Part shown: positions 54,773-64,000 of the stretch, piece after piece
How positions within the stretch are numbered: the stretch's first letter is position 1
Layout: every line of letters begins with the position of its first letter
DNA from: Orobanche coerulescens
Taxonomy: Eukaryota; Streptophyta; Magnoliopsida; Lamiales; Orobanchaceae
Length of the DNA: 64,000 nt
Assembly (NCBI GenBank): GCA_033398695.1
Contig: CM065816.1
Coordinates: 133,645,358 to 133,709,357, forward strand
Direction of reading: 5' to 3'
The notes under the pieces: model-generated
The model's database searches: none
Told to the model about the DNA's origin: nothing
The model's input: only the letters and a program-made list of their open reading frames with translations
Made by a program: the position numbers and the translations under genes

Positions 54773-56551
54773 GATGGGCATCCTGTTGCATACGAGTCCC
54801 GGAAGCTAAACGAGACGGAACGGCGGTACCCGGTTCATGACAAAGAAATGACGGCGATAATCCATTGTCTTCGTACGTGGAGACATTACTTGCTCGGGAG
54901 TCACTTCGTGATCAAGACGGACAATGTGGCGACTAGCTATTTCCAAAATCAAAAGAAGATCACCCCGAAGCAAGCACGGTGGCAAGACTTCTTGGCTGAA
55001 TTTGATTATACTATGGAGTATAAGCCAGGAAAGACGAACGTTGTTGCGGATGCTTTAAGTCGGAAGGCCTCACTGGCGTCTATCACCCAAGCGCAGTGCG
55101 TCCTTGCCGATCGGATAAGAGACGGTATTGCCCAAGACCCCTTGGCCAAGAATCTGGTGGAACTGGCAAAGGAGGGCAAAACAAGAAAGTTCTGGCAAGA
55201 GAATGGCTTACTTTTTACTGTTGGAGATAGGTTGTATGTACCCCGGTGGGACAACCTTAGAAGGGAAGTGCTGAAGGAGTGCCATGACTCAAAATGGGCG
55301 GGACACCCAGGTACTCTTCGTACTAAAGCGCTTGTTGAGTAGTCATTTTACTGGCCTAACTTGCAGGATGACGTGAACGCCTACGTAAAGACCTGCTTGG
55401 TCTGCCAACAAGACAAGGTGGAACAAAGTAAACCGGCAGGACTGCTAGAGCCATTGCCTATTGCCGAACGTCCGTGGGACAGTCTTACGATGGATTTTAT
55501 ATCGGCACTACCAAGGTCGGAAGGATGCGGGTCTATCATGGTAGTAATTGACCGGTTCTCCAAGTATGGGACATTCATACCGGCAACAAAGGATTGTAAG
55601 GCCGAGGAAGCTGCCCGACTATTCTTGAAACATGTGGTAAAGTACTGGGGAGTTCCTCGGAGTATCATAAGCGACCGAGACCCGCGATTCACAGGAAAGT
55701 TTTGGAGGGAGCTATTCAAGTTGATGGGGTCAAACCTCCACTTCTCGACGAGCTTTCACCCCCAAACGGATGGCCAAACTGAACGAGTAAATCATTTGCT
55801 GGAGATTTATCTCCGACACTTTGTAAGTGCCAACCAGTCCGACTGGGCTCGTTTACTTGATGTTGCGCAATTCTCTTATAACTTGCAGCGTAACGAGTCC
55901 ACCCAGCGAAGTCCATTCGAGCTAATGATGGGGCAACAACCGACGACACCCCAGGAACTAGTTCAGAAATACGAAGGAGCGAGTCCGGCAGCTTACAAAC
56001 TTGCTAAGGGTTGGAACGAGGAACATGATATAGCAAGGGCATATCTGACTAAGGCTGCCAAACGAATGAAAAAGTGGGCGGACGACAAGCGCCGTCCAAG
56101 GGAATTTCAAGTAGGGGACCAAGTGTTGGTCCGAATGATCGGAAGAAATGTTAAGGCGATCCGTCAAGTGCACAAAGGCTTGACCCAGCGGTATGAAGGA
56201 CCCTTTGAGATAGTGAAGAAGGTCGGAACGCGGTCCTATCGGCTCAATCTTCCTAATGACTTCAAAATTCACCCGGTCTTCCATGTGAGTCTTTTGAAAC
56301 CATACTACAAGGATGAGGAAGACCCAACTCGAAATAAGTCAGAACGAGCCCCGCCTGCCCACACGGTGTCCTTTGAGAAGGAGATCGAAGAAATCCTGGC
56401 GGATCGACAAGTCGGAAAACAGGGAACACCCTGTTGGACGGAGTACTTAGTACGCTGGAGAGGTTTACCAGACAGCAAAGCTTCGTGGGAAAAGGAGCAA
56501 GACTTGTGGCAGTTCAAAACCAAAATTGAAGCATACAAGGCAAAACCTTGA
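54773..56551 (+). pseudogene. Element E RNase H, integrase and chromodomain
   Basis: RNase H ends with IKTDNVATSYF and ADALSRKASLA. The integrase zinc region ECHDSKWAGHPGTLRTKAL to CLVCQQDK is crossed by a TAG at 55340. The core has TMDFISALPR, SIISDRDPRF and DGQTERVNHL, so all three catalytic positions are present. The tail has GDQVLVRM, YEGPFEIVKKVG, HPVFHVSLLKPYY and a chromodomain at about 56390-56530 (ILADRQVGKQGTPCWTEYLV, WRGLPDSKASWE). It ends with TGA at 56549. Confidence 0.92.
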
Positions 56552-56568
56552 CGGGGACGTCAAGACTC

Positions 56569-56582
56569 AGGTGGGGGAGAAT
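56569..56582 (+). other. Polypurine tract of element E
   Basis: AGGTGGGGGAGAAT abuts the 3' LTR. Confidence 0.8.
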
Positions 56583-57011
56583 TGTCACACTTTGGCTATG
56601 GAAGCTTCTAGAAGGGTCGAGATTCTTCTCCAGAATTCTAGTATTTACTTGATAGATGTTGTAACATTCCGGAAGCCCTCCGGAATGACCATAGAAAGGA
56701 TTAGAAGGATGTAGATGATCTTGTAATCTCTTGTATGTTCTAGATAATTGTAGATTATTATACATTCTAGAAGATGTAGATGGAGACATATAAAAGGAGC
56801 TCCAAGCCCCTCATTTGTACATCATCCGAAGTTGAGCAATAAAAGTTCCTTTCTAAAGAGCAGGTTCTCTCTCTAACTTTCTCTCTCTAAAATACTTCAA
56901 TCTTCCGCACTTAAACCGGCAAGGGTTGGGAAAGCCTGCCTTAGTGGCCGAAGGACTGAGTTGCTAAGGGGCGCACGGCATAACTCGACGGACTGAAGTT
57001 TGCCCGTGACA
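56583..57011 (+). repeat. 3' LTR of element E
   Basis: A complete 429-bp LTR with a TATAAAAG box near 56789, a CTCTCTCTAACTTTCTCTCT leader and the CGTGACA end, followed by CTAC. Confidence 0.93.
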
Positions 57012-58560
57012 CTACCCTAGCCTAGCTCATTGGCTCGTCACTCGGAGCAGCACCATCAGCTCCTTTTTGCACCAGTCTCTGGCCCACTACGGCTTCCTAA
57101 ACTCCCTCGGTAGCCTCCTCTTTGTCGTTCTCCTCAGGGTCGCCAAAGTTGTGCTGCTCTTTGAATGGCCAAATATGCTTCGACGTCCTCGGCTAACCGC
57201 CCTGCCTTTAGCTATCTGAGAATATCCACACAGACCAGCACAAGGATTCAGTTGATCACCCGACCATACTTTTCAGAGTCTTGGTACTTATTGACGCCCA
57301 ACTCTTGAACCTTCTTCATGCCGTCCTCCTTAGCCGCCTCGACATCATACATCTTTCAAGCTCCACATCCTCCAGGCCACTTCTGGTATCCCTATATATT
57401 GGACCTAGCCAGGGAGAGCACAGGTTCAGACTCAGCCAATTACCATCGTGCATGCTTGGACGCCGCTTGATAGCCCATTAAACGTTATAAGCTTGGTGTC
57501 CTCAGGGCGACCTTACACTACCAGAGAATCTCAGCCTTGGCAGACTTCACTGGTGATGAACAGCTGATATGGGCCTCCCTCAAAGTTTTAATACAGGCGA
57601 GGAGTCAAGTTTGCTCTTTCTCTAGCTCGACTGTAGCCCCAGCTGTATTCACCATTATGTTTAGGACTCAGTTCATTTTGGTGATGGCGAACTGCGACCT
57701 CTCGCCGACCCCTACCAACTGCAAGGCCCTGTCAGTTTGGTCAAGTAATCCATGTATCGTACTTCCATAGCATCCTGAACCACCTCCTAAAGATCTACGA
57801 TCTTATCAAAAAAGGATGGTTCCTCACCCGAGTGTAGTCTAAGAACTAGCTCAATCTCGATAAGTATTGATTCCGAATAGATAAGCTGAGCTCCACTAGG
57901 AGTCCTTCAGTAACACGACCATCCTCTCTAGCTCGATCATCGGGAGAATGATCCAATTTGGAGACATGTACGACAAGTCCACCATTGGAACACCTTCTGG
58001 ATAAAGATCCGCTGGACCCTTGATCCATAGCAGCGAAGTTGGCATCGCGAATGAGATCGGAGGCGACACGTGATAGTCATCAGGTCGAGCAACGACTTCT
58101 TGCTTGTCGGATTGTTGGATTGGACCGTATATATAATGGGAGCAGGCTTTCACTTCCTGCTCTCCCCAGCTAATGCCACCTTTCTGAAATGCATCCCGGG
58201 TTTGTGGCAGTAAGAGACTTCAAATGAGATGATAAAGTTAATCACGTCGGGCTAAAGGAAACACAAAGCACTCAACAAGGGCACGAAGGTACTTTACCTT
58301 GTGAGCAATTAGCTCTTTGCGAGCTTGGCTTGATAGATCTCATCCCCACCTCGAACAGATTTTCCTTAGTCACCAGCTTTTGCTAGTGCCTTGTTTCATA
58401 GTTCGAGCTGTAGACCGCCTCAATCCGACTGACAAAAATTGGATCGACTTGTCCTGGCATTAGGTTCTTTGTGTTGGGTTCAGGTGAATGAATAAACACA
58501 ACGAAAAAAGTTAAATTCTCACAACCAACCATATGCTCATATTAATCCGTAGGGATCGAT
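57012..58560 (-). pseudogene. Unidentified degenerate coding relic
   Basis: On the minus strand several frames of 60-90 codons follow one another (for example 58153-57896, with MPTSLLWIKGPADLYPEGVP), separated by stops and shifts, with GC content and codon-like texture higher than the flanks. I do not recognise the family. The position directly downstream of R copy 2, which looks like an LTR or leader, suggests a gag-position or accessory gene of a Tat-like retroelement. Confidence 0.35.
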
Positions 58561-58567
58561 CAACATC

Positions 58568-59010
58568 CGTATACATGAAGAAATAAATATGAAGGCCAAA
58601 AATATACCTTCCTTGAAAATAGGATCAGCCGACTTGTGCTTTGATAATGATGATTACGTCCTTCAATCCAAAAGCTTGAATGGATCCCAGCAACGAATGA
58701 CGATGCCTCTACTTCATACGTATCAGATTGAGTCATATGAGAAAATCCTCCTCTTGCTCGGACACTCTTGGCCACTGTTAGATGAGAAGGGGGAAGAAGC
58801 TCTCTTTTGTTTCTCTTGGTGGCTAGGAAATTATGTTGTAAACCCTAGATTAAGTAAAATGAGTAAATGTAGTATCTATTGTACCTTTCTTAGGGTTTCA
58901 TGCCCTTAATTAGGAACAAGAAAACTACATCCCTACTCTAGCAAAATCAGCCGCTCCTTTTTGGGCGCCTTCTGGGCCGCTGTGAGCTTAGTCACTAAAC
59001 TCAATTGGTC
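58568..59010 (-). repeat. Repeat R, copy 2
   Basis: This matches 23640-24075 in inverted orientation from GACCAATTGAG (plus 59000-59010) to the TCTTCATGTATACG end. It keeps the TAATCTAGGGT leader, the GAGCTTCTTCCCCCTTCTCAT segment and the AAGGTATATTTTTGG donor-like end. The surrounding sequence differs from copy 1 on both sides, which defines the repeat's ends. Confidence 0.65.
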
Positions 59011-59723
59011 ACGGTAGAAATATTCCACTTACTTTAATTAATACAGTTAATTATATAAATGAATACTTTAGAATTAAAAAGTAATTCATCAAGAAAATAT
59101 TAATTAATTAAATGACGATTTAGAAAATTAAATTAATTACCCAATAATCTAATTCAATTCACTATAGCTTGATAATTATCCAGCAAACTAATTAGAGAGA
59201 TTATCATCTATCATATTGTGTGACTTGTTCGTCTCAGTTAGCAATGGGAGGATTCAAAGAGTGTGAGTAACACCTAGGCAGAACCATGGCTCACAGTGTA
59301 ACCCAACTGAGATTGAATAAACCATTTATGTTTTATACCATATACGTATAAACCCTTCAATCAGACGTCCCGGTCAAGTTTTAGCATCACGGTAAATTCA
59401 ACCACACTTTAACTTGATACTATGCAGTGTTAGTGCAAATCAATATCACAGAGCTCTCGTATATCGAATACAACTAGATTGTTTGCTTTGGCCATAGACT
59501 TATGATCTTATTTGTCACTAACTGCATAGGACATTCATCTTCTCACTTACAGGAGAAAGAATCATATCTTGGTATTCAGTATAGGCTGCTATTTGCCCAT
59601 TAAGCTGCCGTTCAAGGTTGACCTCTACCAACAAGTGCTTGGATCGAACTAAATTAATGACTAACTTAATCACAAGTACATCTTTTACTAAATACTCAAG
59701 TCAAAGGTTCACACATACCTAAC
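59011..59723. other. Non-coding sequence, no feature recognised
   Basis: AT-rich from 59025 to 59210, then mixed sequence with no frame of useful length. The wording (CACCTAGGCAGAACCATGG) resembles non-coding internal regions of retroelements but I cannot assign it. Confidence 0.3.
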
Positions 59724-60111
59724 TGATAGGACACCGAATGCACGCTCCCTGAAAACCCGGTCTAAAACATGGACCAATATAAGCCGGAGTACCAACCTCT
59801 TAGTAATGAAAGGTTTTCTTAGACAAGTGGATGCCGACCTCAAGGTCCTTTAGAAGGTTTCCGACCTCAAAGGTCTCCCGAACCCGGAGGCCTCGCTGAC
59901 CAGTGATATTTGTTAGAAGGGCGCCGACCTCAGAGGCCCCGCCGACCTGTGACATTTGTTAGAAGGTTGCCGACCTCAAAGGTCTCCCGAAGTACGGATT
60001 TGAATAGGAATGACCCGACCTAAGTGATCTTTTATAATAGGAGCCGATCTAAGGCCTCCGAGCTCATGAAGGTCGAAGTCTCGGGAAAGAAGATCCTGAC
60101 TCATCTGACAG

Positions 60112-60205
60112 AATCCCTGAGATCCAGGGATTGAGAGCCCATACCTTGCAATCCCTGAAATCCAGGGATGGGAAATCACAGCCTAAATCCCTAGATATCC
60201 GGGAT
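60112..60205. repeat. Three palindromes upstream of the F TATA box
   Basis: AATCCCTGAGATCCAGGGAT (60112), AATCCCTGAAATCCAGGGAT (60150) and AATCCCTAGATATCCGGGAT (60186) are near-perfect inverted repeats spaced 36-38 bp, ending about 50 bp before TATAAAAG. Confidence 0.75.
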
Positions 60206-60253
60206 TTTCTTTAAGATCTTCCCTGATTTTTAGAGAAGAAGGCATCTCCCTGC

Positions 60254-60261
60254 TATAAAAG
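60254..60261 (+). promoter_or_regulatory. TATA box of the F LTR
   Basis: TATAAAAG follows the palindromes and precedes a GA-rich leader and CCTAAGATTAACCC. Confidence 0.6.
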
Positions 60262-60416
60262 GAAGAGAGGGGGTTTTTCATTAAAGATTCAGATTCTAAA
60301 AATATAGCATACTAAAGAGAGAGAGAAAGACAATACTTCATACATTTTGGGTTTTCTTAGCTAAACTCCTAAGATTAACCCGGTTCTTGGTGACCGATCA
60401 GCTCGGTTACATCAAG

Positions 60417-60433
60417 TGGAGCCGTTTGTGGGA
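60417..60433 (+). other. Primer-binding site of element F
   Basis: TGGAGCCGTTTGTGGGA is close to the TGGCGCCGTTTGTGGGA type that marks Tat-lineage elements, two bases after the LTR end. Confidence 0.8.
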
Positions 60434-60476
60434 AGTGTGACATCGAGTCACTTTGAGTTGAGACGTGAGGTTAGTA

Positions 60477-62705
60477 ATGGCGGAAGAAATAAACCAGAAG
60501 AGAATAGGGGAGTTGATACCCCAAAATTTAGAAGAGGAACTAGCAGCTGCGGGTGGAGAAGCGACTCTAGAAAAAACGCCCGTCACCCCTATAGAAGAAG
60601 TCGCATCAAGCACAATCACACTGACGAAGGAAGCCTTAGCCGACATAATCGCCAGTGCGATCCAGAAGAGTCGGGAGGTCGAAAAACAAAGGATACCACG
60701 AAAAGTAATACCCATCCTTTCGGATGGGCCGGAGGAAATTGATCAGCAGGAAGAGCATGGGGAGAGTTATCCAAGAATATGGGAGCGATCTAGACAGGAA
60801 AGAATGCAGGATCACTTGATATCCAGTATGCAAGACGAGCTGGAGGAGTTGCGACAGAGGGTTGCGGGGAAGGACATGGAGAGCCATCCAGGCCATCCCT
60901 TCTCAGAAGGCATACTGCAGACCGAGCTCCCATATGGGTTTAGGGCTGTCACCTTCACCTACGATGGACTCTCAGATCCTACCCTACATTTATACCGATT
61001 CGAGAACATGGCGGTACTACATCGATATTCGGATGCCGTGAGTTGCAGAGCATTCTTGGCTATGCTGACAGAGTCAGCTCAGGATTGGTTCCACCAGATA
61101 CCCCCTGGGTCAATCACCACCTTCAAAACTTTCAGCTCCGCGTTCTTGACTCACTTTGCCAGTGCCAGGGCGCACCAAAAGACCTTCATGTCCTTGTTCA
61201 GTATCAAGCAGTACTCCGGAGAAGTGCTGAGAGCTTATGTGACCCGATTCACAAAGGCATGTCTGGAGGTACCCTCGTCGTCAGAAGAAGTGAAAACCAG
61301 TGCCTTGACGCAGGGATTGAGGCCGGGGTTGCTACGCACCTCATTAGCTAAAAAACCAGCCAGAACATATGATGAGGTCCTAGCCCGATGTTCGAAATAC
61401 ATTAATGTTGAGGAAACCGAGAAGGATATGGAGGAATTGCAAGAAAAGCCCGAAGATGGGGAAAGGGGGTCCAGCAGATTGATACGGCGTGAGGAGTACA
61501 CCTTTCAAGGAAATTTACCTCGGGAAGAAATGCTGCGGGGAAAAACAGATCGAAAGAAGAGCGATACCATTCTAAGACGACCAAGATTTGACCAATACAG
61601 CCCACTAACAATGAGGAGAGCCCAGGTTTTGGAAGTAGTTGAGGATAAGATGAACAGGGTTATCGAGTGGCCTGCATCTCGTCCTAATAGGCCTACCCAG
61701 CCGAAATCAGAGCTTTATTGTCGATTCCACAATGATTATGGGCATAAAACAGATGAGTGCAAGCACCTTAAAGATGAGATCGAAAGGCTGGTCCGAGCGG
61801 GACATCTAATGGAGTTCACATATCAGCAGAGGAATGGAGGTCGGAGGCAACCACCCATGCCCCAAGGATGGGCCGGGGTGAAAAGAGAAGCTCCTCGGGG
61901 ACCCGCTGCTCCCCCAGTTAAGAAAGGAGTAATCCACATGATATCAGGAGGACCAACCGATGGAAGTTCTAATCATGCCAGGAAAGCCCACGCACGAAAG
62001 GCTAGGTGTCATCAGCTCAAGGAGGTCGCCTCTGTAGGCCGCGGGCCTATCATTCAGTTCAGCCCCGCGGATTATAACGGGATACATGCGCCCCATAATG
62101 ACGCGCTAGTCATCACCGCGGAGATCGCCAGTTACGATGTGCAAAGGGTATTTATCGATACGGGGAGCTCGGTAGACATCTTATTCTATGACTGTTTCAA
62201 ACATATGAACCTGGAAGTGGAATTAAAGAAGGTAGATACCGCGCTCTATGGGTTCTGCATGACCGAGGTGCAACCGGTGGGAGAAGTGGTGCTTCCGGTA
62301 GCACTAGGTCGGATGCCCCATCGAAAGGTCAAGACGCTCAGGTTTTTAGTGGTAGACACCAAATCGGCCTATAACGCCATTCTAGGGCGACCGGGACTCA
62401 ACAAGTTCGAAGCAGTGGCCTCTACCGCACACATGAAAGTAAAATTCCCCGTAGGAGGTGAGGTAGGGGAAGTATCCGGGGATCAGTTTGTAGCTCGATC
62501 TTGTTACCAGACAATGGTAAAGCAGGGAGTGCAGCGCGGAAAGAGGGCATCCGAGCTAGGGGTTCCGGATCCAGAGTCTAAGAAGAATAAACAATCAAAG
62601 GCGCCCGAGGAATCTGAGGAAGAAGGCGTCAAGCCCAATGAGGAGTTGCTAGAAATAGAGTTGGTTCCAGGAAAGCCGGAAACAAAAACTCGCATGGGAA
62701 GTTGA
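60477..62705 (+). CDS. Element F gag-protease
   Basis: I chose the ATG at 60477 (MAEEINQKRIGELIPQN); the frame is open a little further upstream but without an ATG. The 742-residue product has a charged N-terminus and a capsid domain (about residues 160-310, with FTYDGLSDPTLHLYRFENMA, AQDWFHQIPPGS and FSIKQYSGEVLRAYVTRF). A Cys/His cluster CRFHNDYGHKTDEC (about residue 410) and an aspartic protease with VFIDTGSSVDILFYD (about residues 557-571) follow. It ends at TGA 62703, after which the same frame continues directly into RT. No internal stop or shift. Confidence 0.88.
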   Translation: MAEEINQKRIGELIPQNLEEELAAAGGEATLEKTPVTPIEEVASSTITLTKEALADIIASAIQKSREVEKQRIPRKVIPILSDGPEEIDQQEEHGESYPRIWERSRQERMQDHLISSMQDELEELRQRVAGKDMESHPGHPFSEGILQTELPYGFRAVTFTYDGLSDPTLHLYRFENMAVLHRYSDAVSCRAFLAMLTESAQDWFHQIPPGSITTFKTFSSAFLTHFASARAHQKTFMSLFSIKQYSGEVLRAYVTRFTKACLEVPSSSEEVKTSALTQGLRPGLLRTSLAKKPARTYDEVLARCSKYINVEETEKDMEELQEKPEDGERGSSRLIRREEYTFQGNLPREEMLRGKTDRKKSDTILRRPRFDQYSPLTMRRAQVLEVVEDKMNRVIEWPASRPNRPTQPKSELYCRFHNDYGHKTDECKHLKDEIERLVRAGHLMEFTYQQRNGGRRQPPMPQGWAGVKREAPRGPAAPPVKKGVIHMISGGPTDGSSNHARKAHARKARCHQLKEVASVGRGPIIQFSPADYNGIHAPHNDALVITAEIASYDVQRVFIDTGSSVDILFYDCFKHMNLEVELKKVDTALYGFCMTEVQPVGEVVLPVALGRMPHRKVKTLRFLVVDTKSAYNAILGRPGLNKFEAVASTAHMKVKFPVGGEVGEVSGDQFVARSCYQTMVKQGVQRGKRASELGVPDPESKKNKQSKAPEESEEEGVKPNEELLEIELVPGKPETKTRMGS

Positions 62706-64000
62706 TTGGACGATGGAATAAAGGAAAGCCTTATCAGCCTGCTAAGGAGATTTGTGGACATTTTCGCGTTCGCAGCCGAGGATCTGGTGGGAATCAGCCC
62801 AATAGTTGCCGAACACAGGTTGAACATCGACCCAACCATAAGACCAGTGAAGCAGAAGAGGAGGCATTTTAGGCCGGAGATGGATGGGGTCATTGGGGAA
62901 GAAGTTGACAAGCTCCTCCGAGCTGGACACATAATGGAGATCCAGTTTCCGGAATGGCTATCCAACGCTGTGATGGTGGGGAAAGGTCAGGGAAAGTGGA
63001 GGATGTGCATAGACTTCCGGGACCTAAATAAAGCATGTCCAAAGGACCACTACCCGCTACCCCGCATAGATCAGCTGGTGGATTCAACCTCGGGGTGCGA
63101 GTTACTCAGTATGATGGATGCTTCTCAGGGATATCATCAGATTCCTCTACTTTTAGGACAGAAAGAGGGTTAGTTTTGTGGTATCAAAAGGAACTTTTTG
63201 TTATGTACACATGCCTTTTGGATTAAAAAATGCAGGAGCTACATACCAAAGGATGGTTGACAGAATCTTTAGATCCCAAATCGGCAGAAACATGGAGGTA
63301 TACGTGGATGACATGCTAGTAAAAAGCGTGAAGGCAGAAGAGCATATCAGATACCTAGAAGAGACGTTCGAAAACCTGCGCACGTACGGAATGAAGCTCA
63401 ATCCATCAAAATGTTCTTTTGGAGTCAAATCGGGAAAATTCCTGGGATATGTAGTCACAGAACAAGGAATTGAGGTCAACCCGGAGAAGGTCAAGGCAGT
63501 GCTGCAAATGAATCCTCCAAAAAATATCAAAGATATCCAGATACTAACAGGAAGAATAGTAGGGCTGAGCCGGTTCATATCACGCTCGGCCGAGAAGGGA
63601 TTCCCATTTTTTATACTCTTAAGAAAAGGGAACAAGTTCGAATGGACCCCAGAAGCGCAAACAGCATTCGGAAAATTAAAGGAGTATTTGGCCGAGCTGC
63701 CTCTACTCACCAAACCGATACCAGGAGAGGATCTCGTACTCTACTTATCCGTGGGAGATGGGGCGGTAAGCTCGGTCTTGCTAAGAGAAGAAATGAATAA
63801 TAAAAAACCTATTTATTATACAAACCGAATTTTGCAAGGAGCAAAACGAAATTACTCCGAGTTAGAAAAAGGGGCACTGACGTTAGTGGTTACAGCCAGG
63901 CGATTGAGGCCCTATTTCCTAGCCCACCGGATAAAACTGCGAACCAACTTGCCCTTGAGAGAAATATTAGGGCGACCTAATGCGTCAGGTCGCCTGGTGA
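62706..64000 (+). pseudogene. Element F reverse transcriptase and RNase H start, partial
   Basis: In frame with gag-protease after one TGA, RT starts near DIFAFAAEDLVGISP and shows KWRMCIDFRDLNKACPKDHY and PLPRIDQLVDSTSGC. One extra base near 63165 shifts the frame. Then come TFCYVHMPFGLKNAGATYQR, the catalytic VYVDDMLVKS (about 63299-63328), KCSFGVKSGKFLGYVV and the RNase H pieces GDGAVSSVLLREE and LRPYFLAHRIKLRT. The window ends inside RNase H. The frameshift makes this copy inactive as read. Confidence 0.88.

Larger units (their letters stand above)
50266..57011 (+). mobile_element. Ty3/gypsy chromovirus E (possibly Galadriel-like), young
   Basis: LTRs start TGTCACAC and end CGTGACA. A 4-bp CTAC flanks both ends (50262-50265 and 57012-57015). 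Order: 5' LTR (interrupted by a CACTA-like element), primer site, a single gag-pol frame ending in a chromodomain, polypurine tract, 3' LTR. By eye the LTR pair shows five substitutions over about 430 bp, so the insertion is recent compared with its neighbours. The single frame is broken by four TAG codons only, with no frameshift. Confidence 0.92.
59724..60414 (+). repeat. 5' LTR of element F
   Basis: The end at ACATCA is fixed by the primer site; the start at TGATAGGACACC is inferred from the TG rule and the change in texture. It contains four GCCGACCTCAAAGGTCTCCC-like units (about 59825-59992), three ATCCCTGAAATCCAGGGAT-type palindromes (60112-60205), a TATAAAAG box at 60254 and a GAGAGAGAGA leader. 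Confidence 0.7.
59724..64000 (+). mobile_element. Ty3/gypsy Tat-lineage element F, 5' part
   Basis: LTR (about 59724-60414), a primer site of the Tat type, a long gag-protease frame, and RT running into RNase H at the window end. Gag and RT texture (GKWRMCIDFRDLNKACPKDH, MEVYVDDMLVKS) identify the Tat branch. The element continues beyond 64000, so its 3' LTR, integrase and target duplication cannot be checked. It is far better preserved than the Tat relic T1. Confidence 0.9.

Noticed and set aside
52064..56551. UAG reassignment or wholesale read-through to explain four TAG codons in E
   Set aside because: Plant nuclear genes use the standard code, the other elements carry ordinary decay, and methylation-linked CAG-to-TAG explains all four.

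Overview
The window is repeat-dense nuclear DNA from a flowering plant, most likely a eudicot with a repeat-rich genome. The evidence is plant-type Ty3/gypsy chromoviruses and Tat elements, a SIRE-like Ty1/copia element, CACTA, hAT, Stowaway and Mutator-like DNA elements, tRNA-iMet-type primer sites and plant intron borders. I see no convincing host gene, no tRNA or rRNA, and nothing prokaryotic. The species cannot be named from the sequence.

Layout. (1) 1-872 is the 3' end of a CACTA transposon. (2) 873-3079 plus 23512-24960 is a decayed Tat-lineage pol relic (T1). It carries a hAT MITE (1253-1816), a repeat R (23640-24075) and a large chromovirus B (3077-23511). B itself is split inside its reverse transcriptase by a complete SIRE-like copia element G on the minus strand (7367-19197). 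(3) 24961-29929 holds microsatellites, a four-exon Mutator transposase fused to an OTU cysteine protease (26214-28998) and a Stowaway MITE (29201-29451). (4) 29930-50234 is a non-coding LTR element C (LARD-like, minus strand) with a perfect 5-bp target duplication. It is split by chromovirus D (33717-46855), which also has a perfect target duplication and whose 5' LTR is scrambled into a 1.27-kb inverted repeat plus a foreign fragment X. (5) 50266-57011 is a young chromovirus E whose 5' LTR was hit by a non-autonomous CACTA-like element (50275-51602). (6) 57012-59723 is minus-strand relic sequence with a second copy of R. (7) 59724-64000 is the 5' part of a Tat-lineage element F that runs off the window.

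The elements do not form a pathway. They record successive insertions, several of which can be ordered because target-site duplications are still readable (G into B into T1; D into C; CACTA into E). Each LTR element carries its own promoter, primer site and gag-pol, all now damaged. E is nearest to intact: one 1,495-codon frame broken only by four TAG codons.

Most worth a second look: arrays of a near-palindromic 12-mer (TAGCGCACGCTA) upstream of the TATA box in the LTRs of two chromovirus families; a roughly 1,000-codon extra gene in copia element G with its own promoter-like region and a very acidic centre; the Mutator-OTU fusion; a CAG-to-TAG bias among nonsense codons, as expected from decay of CHG-methylated DNA; and a copy-specific loss or alteration of CAG/CTG trinucleotides that may be a long-read base-calling artefact at methylated cytosines.
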